In this document: positions 45,862 to 58,180 of the stretch, piece by piece
Layout of the letters: each line of letters begins with the position of its first letter
How positions within the stretch are numbered: position 1 is the stretch's first letter
Assembly: GCA_036874045.1 (NCBI GenBank)
Contig: CM072341.1
Location: forward strand, 3,112,501-3,176,500
Source: Cymodocea nodosa
Taxonomy: Eukaryota; Streptophyta; Magnoliopsida; Alismatales; Cymodoceaceae
Reading direction: 5' to 3'
DNA length: 64,000 nt
Notes under the pieces: generated by a model
Database searches by the model: none
Told to the model about the DNA's origin: nothing
What the model saw: the letters and a program-made list of their open reading frames with translations, nothing else
Program-made: the position numbers and the translations under genes

Positions 45862-48073
45862 TTAATCTCTATGCCTAAGTTCATCTACTTCCTTCTGGAG
45901 TTTTTCTAATTGAAGTTCTAATTGATTAATCTTCTCTACTGCTCTTGTAATTCCTCCAGAAGGTATAGCTAGTTCTGCAGCTACAAAATTTTTGTATTCT
46001 TTCACTGAAATGGTTCTAGATCTGATCCTTTTTTATGTCCATTTCATGAAATCAATACAGTCCACCATCAACAGTGGAATCAAATCTCCATAAAATAATT
46101 TCTTCTTCACTGTTTTTAGCTTGGAGATAAAAACTACAGACCAATTTATTTGGATCTTATTTACAACTGCATATGTGGCCCATTTGACAAATTGACTTAA
46201 TTCTATGTGATGACCCTATCGTTGATAGACATTCTTAATCAAAATGTTAGCTATCAGGTGTGTCTTACCATTTAAATAGTTCAATCTGTTTAATAATGGC
46301 ACACCAGGATTGATAGCTAAACAATCCTTAATTTGCTGTTCAGTCCATTCAACTACAGTTGTATCTTCCAAAATTGTTATTCCTTCATTCTTTAAACCAA
46401 AAATGTTGTGGAGAAGTTCTGGTGTTATCTGTACATTAGCTTCCTCCACGTTTGAAATTAATCCTCTTTCTCCTTCTCTTAAATTTGCATAAAAATAGGG
46501 CACTAAATTCTCATATACTGCATGCCCTCTTTCTTGAGAAATGAATTGCAGTAGACTTTGGAATTCAAATAAATATTTGATTTCTTGCATTCCATCCCAA
46601 TTTACTGGTCTACTGTAAATAATGTTGTAACCCCTCATTTCTTGGTATTTGGTATAAGCTTCCTGACTACAAAAATGTACTTCATTCAAAATTGTTGTTT
46701 CAGTCGGGTCAGGAAGGTGACTTTGTTGCTCTAGAGGGGTTTGCTCTTGCTCTTCCTCTTCTATAGGCTACATTTGAATATTTTCTACAGATTCCTGAAT
46801 TTCTATTTCTGTTTGTGGTGGTGAGCCGATGGAACTCTCCACTCTATCTTGAATTCTCTCCATAAATTGCTGAAGAGTTTCTTATTCTTCAGTGGAATCT
46901 GTAAAATTATTTTTGTCCAAATGGCTTCTTTCAACCTCTTCATTTTCTGCTCTTTCTTTTTTCTCTTGACTACCAATCTGTTCTATTACTGTTCTTTCTG
47001 ATTCTGTAATAGATTGGGATGGAGTCACCGGCAATTCAGTTTCTACCCTAATTTCTGTTTCTTCTAGTACAGGCTACAGACTAATTTCAGCTTGATTTTC
47101 TTCTTTTCTTTGCTCCTACTGCTGCAGCTCCTCCTCAGAATCGGATAGCAGGTTAATAAAAATCTACTCCACAGGCCCTATAAAAATTGGTACTTCAGAT
47201 TTAATTTCCTCATATTCAGGCACTTTTTCTTTTCCTTTCTTTTTTCTAATTAGTTGTGCCTGTTCTTCCTCTTCATCTTCTGAAATTTAATCTACAAAAG
47301 TAGGCTCTGCAGGTTTTCGAGCCACAGGTACTGGCTCTTACTGTTTAACTTTTTTTTATAATTGCTGGTCTCGAAGGACCAGCTTCATCTCCTTTTTTAG
47401 CAGGTTTGGTAGTAGCTTCTTGATGCTGTTTCACTTTGATTTTATATTGGGCTTTCAACTTTTATGCGGCCCTCTTTTTGTAAAGTGCATCAAACACTAG
47501 GTGTGCTTTAGCCACTACCAAATCTTCTGATTCTCCTTGGTTTTTCCCAACTTGAACTAGTTCTTCAAATTCTCTTAATTCTTCTTCGTTTGAAGGCCCC
47601 ATAACTACCACCCTTTCTAATGGTTTAGGAAGTGGATTTGAAGGTCCAGGCTGCTGCTCCTCTTGTCCTTCAGTTGCCTCTTCTTCATTTTCTTTCCTTT
47701 CTTGCTCTCAGATCACCCATTTAGCTCGTCTACAGATTCGTCTTTTGAACCAGAGCCAAGACTTACGTTGGATTAATTCTAGGGCTACTTCATTGTTTGG
47801 TCGTATCTTTCTTTCTTTACTTACTGCAATTTCAGTTGCCACTCTAATTCGTGTCTCCATTATCTGTGGTATCTGTATTTCTAACTCAACCAAAATTTTT
47901 CTCAAGTTAACGAGTTCTGATTCTACCTTCTGTAGCTCTTTCTCTCTTGTTGTATTCTTGATCTTCTGCCACGTGTGCCATTCTTCAGATTCCTTTAGAA
48001 ACTGTGCGGTGTCCACTACCTCTTCCCAAAATTCAAGCTTCATCTTCCTCATCGTGGAGTTACACAACAGCAC
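45862..48073 (-). pseudogene. ORF X of element D (plant transposon-protein-like)
   Basis: About 735 codons, minus strand, between integrase and gag, ending LRHRD then TAA (45862). N-terminal part (48073-47708) is charged and predicted coiled-coil-like (KELQKVESELVNLRKILVELE). The middle (about 46700-47700) is Glu/Gln/Pro-rich and full of stops. The C-terminal domain (46689-45900) has NEVHFCSQEAYTKYQ, YSRPVNWDGM, LFEFQSLLQFI, YFYANL, LLHNIFGLKNEGI, IQINWSVVF and KKKLFYGDLI, the pattern of the Transposase_32-type 'putative plant transposon protein'. Shared with ORF X copy 1. Role unknown. Confidence 0.68.
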
Positions 48074-48086
48074 GGAATCACTCTGA

Positions 48087-48626
48087 TTTCTACTATTCTA
48101 GATTCTAAATGATTTGTCGGATAATGCCCATAAAACCCTAGGTTTTAGTTTAAATAAACCCTAAGTTTAGGCAGGTAATCGGGTCATTTCCCGAACCAAC
48201 TATTACTATTTTATCCAAGGTCTTAGCTACAGTACTCCATTGAGTTACAGTTAACTCAATGGAATAAGCTCGTTGACTAACTCAAGACTCAACGGAGTAA
48301 GCTCATTGAGTTAAGCGTAACTCAACGGACTCCCCGTATAAGCAAATATAATAATAAAAATATTACAGAGAATAGTTTTTTCTATTTTTTTACCGGTTTA
48401 ACCGATACTATGTTTTGGTCAGACCTAAATTTTTTTTTTTCTTTCGATTGAACCGATACTATGTTTCGATAAAACCAACATTTTTTTCTGAAAATTAATA
48501 TACATATATTTTTATGTTCCAGTCATACCGATGGATCCACTCGGTTGAACTGCAATGATTTTTATGTTTTATATATATTTTCAATGTTTTTTTTTTATAT
48601 ATATAAACATAAAAACAGATTTCTTA
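48087..48626 (-). repeat. Hairpin array between integrase and ORF X, element D
   Basis: 48236-48330 contains two TAACTCAACG-type hairpins. 48397-48480 has two ACCGATACTATG/TCGGT-type hairpins as in element A (10090-10310). A TA microsatellite lies near 48596. No gene. Confidence 0.62.
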
Positions 48627-51600
48627 CTAAGTAAAGCTCGAGTAGTCCTCTACTCTGACTTCTTCTATAATTCCAAAGGAGCTTTTTGGTGTTTTCAGAA
48701 TAGGTCTAAGTCTTTGTCCATTTACTTTAAATATATTCTGATTTTTAGGATTTTCAATTTCAATAGCTCCATAAGGATAAACATTTCGAACTATGTAAGG
48801 TTCTACCCATCTAGATTTTAATTTTCCTAGATAGTTATGGAGTCTAGCCATATAAAGATATACTTCTTGTCCTATTTCAAAGCTTTTAGGAATAATTTTT
48901 CTATCATGCTAAAATTTAATTTTTTCTTTTTCTCTTATAGTATTCGAATAAGCTTCATTTCTAAATTCTTCTAATTCAATTAATTGCATTTTTTTATTTT
49001 CAGCAGCTTGATTTAAATTAGTGTTCAGAGTTTTTAATGCCTAATAAGCTTTATGTTCTATTTCAGCAGGTAAATGACAACTTTTTCCATATACTAGCCT
49101 AAAAGGTGACATACCTAAGCTCGTTTTATAAGCAGTTCTATAAGCCTAAAGTGCATCTATTAATCTATTAGCCTAATCTGTTATAGTAGGATTTACTACT
49201 TTTTCTAAGATTAATTTAATTTGTTTGTTTGCACTTTCTACTTGTCCACTTGTTTGCGGATGATATGATGTTGTAATTTTGTGGTTTACTCCATATTTAT
49301 TCATTAAGGCATCAAAACTTCTATTATAGAAATGAGTTCCTCTATCACTGATAATAGCTTTAGATATTCCAAATCTGGCAAATATAGTTGTTCTTATAAA
49401 TTGTATTACCACTTTGTTATCATTAGTTTTTGTAGTAATAGCTTCTATCTATTTAGATACATAATCCACCCCCAACAATATGTAATTAAATTGATTAGAC
49501 AAAGGAAATGGACCCTTAAAATCTATTCCGCACACATCAAAGATTTCAACCTCAACAATAGGATTAAGAGGCATCATATTCCTCTTTGATATTCTTCCTA
49601 TTTGTTGACATCTTAAACAACTTAAGCAATATTTATAAGCATCTTTGAATAGTATTGGCCAATAAAACCCACATTGTAGAATTTTTGCAGTAGTTTTCCC
49701 TGAACCAAAATGTCCTCCACAAGCTTGGTCATGACAGAAAGACAATATGCTCGGATATTCAGTTTCTAGAACACACCTCCTTAAAATCAGATGACATTTC
49801 TTAAATAAGTATGGGTCTTTCCAATAGTAATATTTTACTCTTGAGAAAAACAATTTCTAATCCTGTCTATTCCAATCCTTAGGTGTTAGACCAGTAACTA
49901 AGTAATTAACTATGTCTGCATACCAAGGCATTGTGTTGATGGTCATTAATTGTTCATCAGGAAAATTATCCTTAATTTCCATATTTGATTTTTCTATTTG
50001 TAATCTTGATAAATGATCTTCTACTACATTCTCACAACCTTTTTTATCTTTAATTTCTAGATCAAATTCTTGTAATAATAATATCCATCGTATCAATCTA
50101 GGTTTAGTTTCTTTTTTCTTTATTAGATGTTTTAGAGCTGAATGATTCGTGTATACTATTACTTTAGCTCCAATCAGATATGATCTAAACTTTTCTAAAG
50201 CAAACACAACAGCTAATAATTCTTTTTCAGTAGTTGTGTAATTAACTTGAGCATCATTTAAGGTTTTGCTTGCATAATGAATCACTCTAGGAAATTTTTC
50301 TATCTTCTGTCCTAACATTGCTCCTACAGCAAAATCAGAAGCATCGCACATTAATTCAAATGGATAGTTCCAATTAGGTGCTTGAATTATAGGAGTTGAA
50401 ATTAAGCTAGTCTTAAGTCTGAAAAATGCTTCCTTGCAATTTTTATCAAAGTTAAATGGAACATCTTTTAATAGATTAGTTAAAGGTCTAGCTATTTTGC
50501 TAAAGTCTTTAATAAATCTTCTATAAAAACCAGCATGTCCTAGAAATAATCTAATATCTTTTACTAATTTAGGTTCTGGTAGATTAGAAATTACTTCTAT
50601 TTTAGCTTTATCTACTTCCAACCCTTTCTTAGAAACAACATGCCCTAAGACTATTCCTTGTTTAACCATGAAGTGACATTTTTCCCAATTTAAAACCAGA
50701 TTTTTTTCCCACACAACGTTTTAATATTTGGTCTAAATTGCTTAAACAAACTTCATATGAGTTGCCATATACAGTGAAATCATCCATAAATATTTCTAAG
50801 AAATCTTCAATCATTCCAGTAACTATACCCTACATACACCTTTGAAAGGTAGCTGGCACATTGCATAATCCGAATGGCATTCTCTTAAATGCATAAGTTC
50901 CATTAGGACAGGTGAAAGTTGTTTTCTCTTGATCCTCTAATGCTACTGTAATTTGATTATACCCTGAATACCTGTCTAAGAAACAAAAATATTCTTGCCC
51001 TACTAATCTTTCTAGCATTTGATCTATAAAAGGTAAGGGAAAATGATCTTTCCTAGTCACAACATTCAACTTTCTATAGTTTATACATACTCTCCAGCCT
51101 GATTGAATTCTAGTAGGTATCAAGTCTTGACTTTCATTCCTAATAACTGTTAATCCTAATTTCTTGGGAATTACATGGATTAGACTAACCCACACGAGCT
51201 ATCAGAAATCAGATAAATTATATCATTATCTAATCATTTAACTATTTCCTTCATGACTACTTCTTTAAGGTTTGGATTTAATCTCCTCTCAGGAATTCTA
51301 ATAAGTTTAGCATTCTCTTCTAAATATATGTGGTGACAGCATAAAGTTGAACTTAACCCTTTTATATCAGTCATAGTCCATCATATTGCTTCTTTATAAC
51401 TTTTTACTACATCTTTTAATTTAGCTATTTTATCCTCTTTTAAATCTGAAGCAATAATGATTGGATAGGTTCGTTTATCTTCTAGAAATATATAGGTTAA
51501 TTCAGGAGGTAAAGGTTTTAATTCTAAATGCTACCCATCAAAAGCTAGAGCTCCTAATTGAATATCATCATCTTTTAAATGAATTTCTTCCAGATCTCCT

Positions 51601-52262
51601 TCTATATTTATGCTTTCACTTTCTTTTAAAATTTTAGAATTGATTTGCCTATTTAATTCTTCTTGAATCACATCATCTAACATATCTCCTTCATCCTCTA
51701 AAAAGTCTATGGTATGTAAGGACATTTCTAACTCCTCAAACCTTTCTAGTTTGAAAATATTTAATGAAGTATCCGCATTACCATAGGCTAATTTCATTAC
51801 TCCAGTCTTACAATTTATAACACCCCCTGATGTTGTTAAAAATGGCCTTCCCAAAATTAAAGATGTATCACTATTTTTATGCTTAATTTGTTGGGAATTC
51901 AAAATTACAATATCAATAGGATATATAAAGTTTTTGATTTTAATTAAGACATCCTCTATTTTTCTTCTAGGGTATCTTATACTTCTATCAGCTAATTGAA
52001 TAACCGTACTAGTAGGAGTTAAGCCTTCTAATCCTAAGGATGCAAATATATCACTTGGCATAACATTTATACTTGCACCTAAGTCTAATAAGGTTCTTTC
52101 TAGAATGGTATTTCCTATGGTGGATGATATAACAGGGATTCCAAGATCAGATAAATTTTTAGGAATTTGTGGCAGAAATAGGGAACTATTTTGCTCAGCT
52201 AAAAAGACCTTTCTAAGAACTTTTCGCTCTCTTTTCTTAGTACACAAATCCTTCAGAAATTA
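48627..52262 (-). pseudogene. Element D pol: protease, RT, RNase H, integrase
   Basis: 52247-51531 is an open protease segment with the active-site form LLDLGASINVMP and ILGRPFLTTSGGVINCKTG. RT follows from about 51300 (GWRVCINYRKLN, FLDRYSGYNQI, FGLCNVPATFQRCM then TAG), with the FMDD region near 50780. RNase H ([31 protein letters not shown]) is in an open stretch 50714-49857. Integrase has the [14 protein letters not shown] zinc-finger part, [19 protein letters not shown] and [14 protein letters not shown]; it ends [11 protein letters not shown]. Stops are frequent in the last third. The only copy with an almost intact protease. Confidence 0.9.
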
Positions 52263-52472
52263 AATTCTAGGCCATGCATAAACCTTAACGACAACAACAA
52301 CCTGATACAGACCATATACAACAACAACAACAAAGTTATTCAGTTCAAGCAGAACAGCAAACCCAGCTACCTCTTGACTTAGATGTAGTGCTTAACGACA
52401 TCAAAAATGATATTAGGCATCTAGTAGATAAAATATGTAATGCTATAAGTGATATACTTAGGATGGGTCGAT
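52263..52472 (+). pseudogene. ORF X C-terminal tail (copy 2)
   Basis: Frame with QQQQQ-rich stretch (52300-52340) followed by DLDVVLNDIKNDIRHLVDKI and a TAA at 52470-52472. It resembles the Gln-rich end of ORF X copy 1 (16980-17288) and is followed by the same kind of polypurine tract and LTR. Truncated on the left by the end of element D. Confidence 0.55.
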
Positions 52473-52969
52473 AAATGTTTTTGTTTGTTTCTGAATATAA
52501 AATGTAATGTTTGTATTACTTGTTTGATTTTTTGAACAATACATTTTTATGTAAATGTATTCAATTATTATTCTTGTTTACAGAAATCATTGTTGTAATT
52601 CTCTTATATATATATATTTTTTCTCTGTAATTATCTTTTTGATTAATGACAAAAAGGGGGAGAAATATTATAAAAAGATGATTATGATCTTAATTGCATA
52701 TATATATTATAAAAGGAGATGCTATTTAATGGTTATTGTAATCTGATAGATGATAATTAGAAAACTGATACTTATATAATTATTGACATTTGAGAGTTTT
52801 AGTTCTGAGGGGTAAAATTTACAAAAACAATAGAAATAAGCTTAAGTGAACTTAAGTCAACAAACAAGTTTGTTGAATTAAAAGTTAACCCAACGAAGGT
52901 GCTTTGTTGAGTTAAACATATTTAATAATTGATTTAATATGGTTTTGTCATCATCAAAAAGGGGGAGAT
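52473..52969 (+). promoter_or_regulatory. Leader with SIRE-type polypurine tracts
   Basis: GACAAAAAGGGGGAGAAA near 52648 and CATCAAAAAGGGGGAGAT ending at 52969, immediately before an LTR start. A GTTGAATTA/TTAACCCAAC pair at 52870-52920 is another member of the TAACTCAACG hairpin family. No gene otherwise. Confidence 0.68.
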
Positions 52970-53760
52970 TGTTGAGTATTTTTGTTTTGATGATGTGTAC
53001 TGAATGAAAATAATCATATTTGCTCAATTACTATTGCTTGTGAAAAGAAATTAAAATCATCAATTAATACAGAAAAAGCTTACTCATATAAATACTTGTC
53101 TGTATTGGATCTGAAGTTAATAACTAGTTGTTTCATTGCATTAATTTCTCATTTAGTTAAACGTTAAGTTAACGTGTGTTTTTATTGAAAAGCATGATAT
53201 GTTTTAAAGTTATATCTTCTGTATCATGAATAGTGCACGTTTAGACAAGTCGTTAAGTTAGAGTTTTGTTTGTATAGAGGTCACATGAAAACACGTTAGT
53301 ACAATACCGTCTAGTTAGTACATTTCTCCATGTTTGAGATCTTTCTTCTTCTTCTTCGTTGTACAAAGCACCTTAGTACAATAACGTCTAGTTAGTACAT
53401 TTCTCCCTGTTTGAGGTCACGTGAGAACTCTTTAGTACAGTAACGTTTAGTTAGTACATTTCTCCCTGTTTGAGATCTTTCTTCTTCTTCTTCTTTCTTC
53501 TTCAGCAATTCTTCAGTGACGAAAATCTTACATTTTTATGCCTCACTGAATTTTCTTCCACTTGAGGGATTTTGCCCAAAGAGGTGTTTTTGATCCCTGA
53601 AAAAGATTTTTCTTTTGGTGTGCAGGAATGGTTTGATCCTTGAAAAGATTTTTCGTTTTGTGTGCAAGGATGGTTTGATCAACTAGAACTCTATGCCTTT
53701 TATACTGTATCTTCATTTCATGCATATCCTCCACGTTTAATCACTACCAGTTTTCCACTT
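52970..53760 (+). repeat. SIRE-like LTR, forward arm
   Basis: Starts TGTTGAGTATTTTTGTTTTG after the polypurine tract. The first 320 bp (52970-53290) are an inverted repeat of 54556-54876. Right limit uncertain; no CACCCCCCC end block is seen before 54300. Confidence 0.6.
53297..53474 (+). repeat. Three tandem copies of a 42-bp LTR unit
   Basis: Copies at 53297-53338, 53373-53415 and 53432-53474 share TTAGTACAATAACGTCTAG followed by TTAGTACATTTCTCCCTG. They are separated by TTCTTC-rich or CACGTG-containing spacers. Confidence 0.8.
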
Positions 53761-54555
53761 CTCCACGTCTTTTCTTTTTCCTTCATCGAAACACACGTTC
53801 TAACCCACGTTTATATTTCAAATTTTCTTTAATCATCAGTCCTGGATCTTTGAAAAATTTCCTGCAAAATAAACTTTCTCGTCCAAAAATTTTTCATCAA
53901 TGTAATAAGAAGTCGTTACTTTAATGTTAACTAAACGAGTGACACAAGTATATATATATATAACTTAACGAGTTCCTCATGTGCCATTTCATGTGACAAG
54001 TATTGTAGCTAACTCAACGAACTAAGTCTGTGGTGTTATGCTAACTCAACGAACCAGCTTAACCTTTCTTTCAAAAGGTTAAACGATAACTCACCGAAAA
54101 CAGTTTAAGTTTCGAATAGTTATAGATGTAAGTCACCGAAAAACTCTTTATATTATAAAACTAGTGAGACATGTGTCAAGACCTGAAAACATGACTTAAG
54201 TTACCTTTCGAATAATTACGATTGTAAGTCTCCGAAAAAACTTTAACTCATCGATTCAGTAATAAACAAATGTTTTTATAATAATAATTTTACCACGTGC
54301 AAAAATAACAACTTAAGTTTATAACGCTAACCTAACGCGTTGCCTTAGTGTTCAATATAGCAACTCAATGCATTTAGTTATGTTAACTTAACGAGTTAAA
54401 CATGTGTACCTCACGTGATACAATACAACATTCATAACTTATAATTTCACCACGTGTATAACACTAACTTAACGAGTTCGTCTCTTCTTTTACTTACTAA
54501 CTTAACGAGTTATCACGTGACCTATTTTAACCTTTAAGCCTCTAACTTAACGAGT
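53761..54555 (-). repeat. LTR sequence with CACGTG arrays and a family-A LTR segment
   Basis: 54290-54420 matches the family-A LTR (14762-14870) closely: CTAACCTAACGCGTTGCC and the following CTTAGTGTTCAATATAGCA are shared. 54400-54600 has repeated TCACGTGA and CTTAACGAGTT units. Reads as the U3 part of the minus-strand SIRE-like LTR. No gene. Confidence 0.5.
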
Positions 54556-54876
54556 TCTCACGTGACCTTTATACAAACAAAACTCTAACTTAACGAGTTG
54601 TCTAAACGTGCACTGTTCATGATATAGAAGATATAACTCTAAAACATATCATGCTTTTCAATAAAAACACACATTAACTTAACGTTTAGCTAAATGAGAA
54701 ATTAATGCAACAAAACGACTAGTTATTAACTTCAGATCCAATACAGACAAGTATTTATATCAGTAAGCTTTTTCTGTATTAATTGATGATTTTAATTTCT
54801 TTTCACAAGCAATAGTAATTGAGCAAATATGATTATTTTCATTCAGCACACATCATCAAAACAAAAATACTCAACA
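54556..54876 (-). repeat. SIRE-like LTR, reverse arm
   Basis: On the minus strand starts TGTTGAGTATTTTTGTTTTG at 54876 and stays nearly identical to 52970-53290 for about 320 bp. It begins directly inside the RT fragment that follows, without a polypurine tract, as expected for the 5' end of an insertion. Confidence 0.75.
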
Positions 54877-55520
54877 ATAGGAATTTGGTTATATCCAGAA
54901 TAACCATCTAGAAAACAATAATATTCTTGCCCAGCTAACTTCTCTAACATTTGATACATAAAGGGCAAAGGAAAACAATCTTTCCTAGTGGCGGTATTAA
55001 GTTTCCTATAGTCAATGCACACTCGCCATCCTGTTTGCACTCTAGTAGGGACTAGTTCATGATTACTATTTTCTACAACTGTGATACCAGATTTCTTTGG
55101 GACAACCTAAATAAGGCTAACCTAAGGACCATCAGAAATAGGATAAATGATGTCATGATCTAGCCACTTAATAATTTCCTTTTTAACCACATCTTTTATG
55201 TTTGGGTTTAATCTTCTCTAAGGGTCCTTAGAAGGTGTAATGTCATTATTCAAATGAATTCTATGTTGACATAAACTAGGGTCAATTCCTTTGATGTCGG
55301 CCATGATCCAACCAATGACTTCCTTATGTTCTTTAAAATTACCAACAACTTCTCTTCTTGCTCTCTAAAAAGATGGGAAGACAAAATAACTGGCAAGGTA
55401 TTCTCTTTTCCCAAATAGGCATACGTAAGGTCTTGAGGCAAGGGTTTTAGTTCAAGAGAAGGTGGTTCTACAATAGATGGTTTCTTAATCTCTCCTAAAT
55501 CTCTTTCTAAATGCTCTATA
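54877..55520 (-). pseudogene. Conventional Athila-type protease/RT junction fragment
   Basis: Encodes LELKPLPQDLTYAYLG, LPVILSSHL, later PTRVQTGWRVCIDYRKLNTA and FLDGYSGYNQIPI, where it is cut by the reverse LTR arm. It differs clearly from family-A RT, so it belongs to another Athila element. On its right it joins element E near 55521. Confidence 0.85.
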
Positions 55521-56591
55521 TAATTTAATTCAAAAATATTTCATTAATACAGATGCAATAAAACACAAATCTCATATAATCCTACCTCTATTATTTATTG
55601 AAAATATGAATCGATATCAATAAGCTCATATCATACTTTTTCTGTAGTTTAATAAGATTTACACATAAATCATTCTACAAGTTTAATCAATCAAATTAAA
55701 TGTATCATTGATCATATGTATTTCATTTAATCCAAAAATCAACATGTCAACTCTTTCAGGATTCAAATAATTTACTGAATTTCAGTTAAGCATTTAGATT
55801 TCTTTTTAAAATTGTGAAATTGTTAAATTCATAAAATTCATCAAAAACATAAGATATTATATCTAGATTTGTATTAATAGTAAAATTTTGTAGCATCTTA
55901 TATAAGATTATAACATTCAAGCAGTTATAATGCTTAGAAATCTTATAGTCTCAATTATCAAATAGTTACAACAAATTCATAAAAAAAGTTTTTAATTTCC
56001 ACAAAACTTTACAACACCATTCTAATTCCTCTAATTAACAAAATTACTTGGCTTTTAATCTAATTGCCTCCCTCCCGTACCTACATTTTGCATTGTCTTC
56101 ACTGTAAAAGATTTTCAATAAATACATTAAATGTTAGCATGCATGAATATTGTTTTGTTTTGTTGACTTAGCACCTAACTCAACGAACTTAATTCGTTGA
56201 GTTAATGAATAACTCCACGAACTAAGTTTAAATGTAAATTCAGGATAAGTAATCAATTACATAACTTGTTCTTTTGTATCTCCTTCAATATCTTCTGACT
56301 TTTGATTCTAAAAAAACTTTTCATTCATACATAAAAGTAGAATATATAACAAAATAACAACTTAACAACCAAACATAAATTATTAATTTAGTGTCTTGTG
56401 TGGAACCCAAGCTCCTATGCCTTTGGTGGCTCACAAGCAAGCCAATTAGTTTCCCAGAATAGATACCAACAAACTAGATTGATATTTTGTTTTTTTTTCT
56501 TTTTATAAAATAAAACTAAAATTAAAATTTTTCTTTCTTTTCTAAAAATAAATGTAGATTTCACACAACATTAAAAACACAGAATCACAAT
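55521..56591 (-). other. Element E 3' non-coding region
   Basis: Homologous to the matching regions of A and D. Conserved block with core 56411-56442. A TAACTCAACG hairpin at 56165-56225 is specific to this copy. No gene. Confidence 0.68.
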
Positions 56592-57375
56592 TTAAGAACA
56601 TGATTGAAAAGTAGTAACAAATGGAATAAACGTGTCAGTCTAAGCAAACTTTTTAGGCATAATTCTTCTTGTTATTAATTCTATTTTAATGAAGTCTATT
56701 TTTTCTTTTAATTTGTAAACTTGCAACATGTTATCAATACTAAATATAAGTGTATTTCCATTAATGAATTGAAATGAAGAAATGGATCCTCTTCTGTTCC
56801 AAGATAATGTAGTTGTTTCTATTTTTACATCTATTTCAATATAATCCTCTTCCCACTTCCATTCATTTAGGTCTTTCATAATACATATTTGAAATTTCCT
56901 CAATTCATCCCACCATCTTATTAGACATAAAGTAGGATCATCATATTCAGTATACCACATTCCTAATTGAATTTTATCATATTCTGCAGATGGTGGTTTA
57001 GCTATAGTACTCGATATAGGTAATATTTTTATAAAGTCATCATCATAACAATCTATGCTTACTATGTATAAATCAGATTTAAATGCAACTGATATATCTG
57101 TGACTAGATATATATATCCATCAAGTATCATGTATGCTGTTAATTAATGCTTTCTATCCTAGATATATCATAGTATTTTCAGTCCAAGATCTATTCAGAA
57201 AATTATACACACTTAAACATACATCTTCATCCCAATTTCCAGTTGATCTCCAGTAATACAATTTTTTAGGAATGGTCGAATTTTTATCAAAAAATGTTAA
57301 AGCTGACCCACAATTTTTAGTTGGTACTTCAAATCTATTAAGCCTTCGTATATTCCATTCTTCTCTAATGATAAG

Positions 57376-57380
57376 ATTTC
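57376..57380. repeat. Target-site duplication ATTTC, left
   Basis: ATTTC before the 5' LTR, repeated at 61910-61914. Confidence 0.92.
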
Positions 57381-57687
57381 TGTTATTATGTGTCTTAAAT
57401 TAGTTTGTTATACATAGAGGTAGTTTTGTCCTTAGCCACTTGGGGGTACATAAATGTTATAAATAGACCCCCAACGTGTGCCTTTAGAGGATGCTGAATC
57501 TTGTATCTCTTTGTGATCACCTAAAGAGAATCATTTAGTTGAGCTCCATCCGTGGACGTACACAATTGGAGAACCATGTTAAACCTTAGTGTTTTTGCAT
57601 TTACTTCACACGTTTTTCCCATTTGTCTTCTTCTTTCTTCTCCACGAGTCCAAGCTTCTCCCTTTCCGCACTTCTCTTCACATAACA
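57381..57687 (+). repeat. Copia 5' LTR
   Basis: 307 bp. About twenty differences from the 3' LTR counted by eye, nearly all transitions, so the insertion is not very recent. Confidence 0.92.
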
Positions 57688-57689
57688 AG

Positions 57690-57701
57690 TGGTATCAGAG
57701 C
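57690..57701 (+). promoter_or_regulatory. Copia primer binding site
   Basis: TGGTATCAGAGC, complementary to plant initiator tRNA-Met, two bases after the LTR. Confidence 0.92.
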
Positions 57702-57908
57702 GAAGCTTGAGGAGTTGGCAGTGGATTAGTCTTGAAAGAAGAAAAGAAAGATCTTGGCCAATGCACGAGCCAGCGCCCACGCCCGCGCCCAACGCCCGTG
57801 CCCGACGATCGCGCCCAATGCCTGACGCCCGCGCCCAACACCAGCGCCCGACGCCTACGACCCGCACCCGACGCTCGACGCCCGCGCCCAACGCGAGCAT
57901 TAGCCCAC

Positions 57909-58180
57909 GTTCTTGCCCGCGTGATCGTCCGCATCTCTGCTCATGCTAGCGTCCATGCGCATTCACCCGCGTTCTTGCCCGCGCGATCGTCCACGTGTTT
58001 GCCCATGCGATCGCCAACGTCTCTGCCTACACCAGCATCTGCGCGCATTCGCCTACGTTCTTGCCCGCACGATCGTCCGCGTCTCTGCTCGCGCTAGCGT
58101 CCACGCACATTCGCCTGTGTTCTTGCCCGCATGATTGTCCGCATCTTTGCCCACGCTAGCACCCGCGCGTATTCGCCCGC
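57909..58180 (+). repeat. 62-bp GC-rich tandem repeat in the copia leader
   Basis: Units starting GTTCTTGCCCGC at 57909, 57971, 58057 and 58119, i.e. 62 bp apart except one unit with a 24-bp extension. Rich in CpG (GCGATCGTCCGCGTC) in an otherwise AT-rich window. The related CGCCC-rich stretch 57760-57905 precedes it. Arg/Pro-rich translations of it are not convincing proteins. Confidence 0.88.

Larger units (their letters stand above)
38282..52262 (-). mobile_element. Element D: family-A retrotransposon keeping ORF X, 5' truncated
   Basis: Order on the minus strand: protease, RT, RNase H, integrase, hairpin spacer, ORF X, gag, F-box gene, spacer, polypurine tract, 3' LTR. The 5' LTR, primer site and first ORF are missing: homology to element C stops at AKFLKD (52262), where plus-strand ORF X tail sequence begins. 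At 14 kb without its 5' end, a complete element of this type would be about 17 kb. Confidence 0.85.

Noticed and set aside
57689-58134. Long Pro/Arg-rich open frames on both strands
   Set aside because: They are open because the 62-bp GC-rich repeat lacks TA-containing stops in several frames; no domain, and all frames and strands are equally open.
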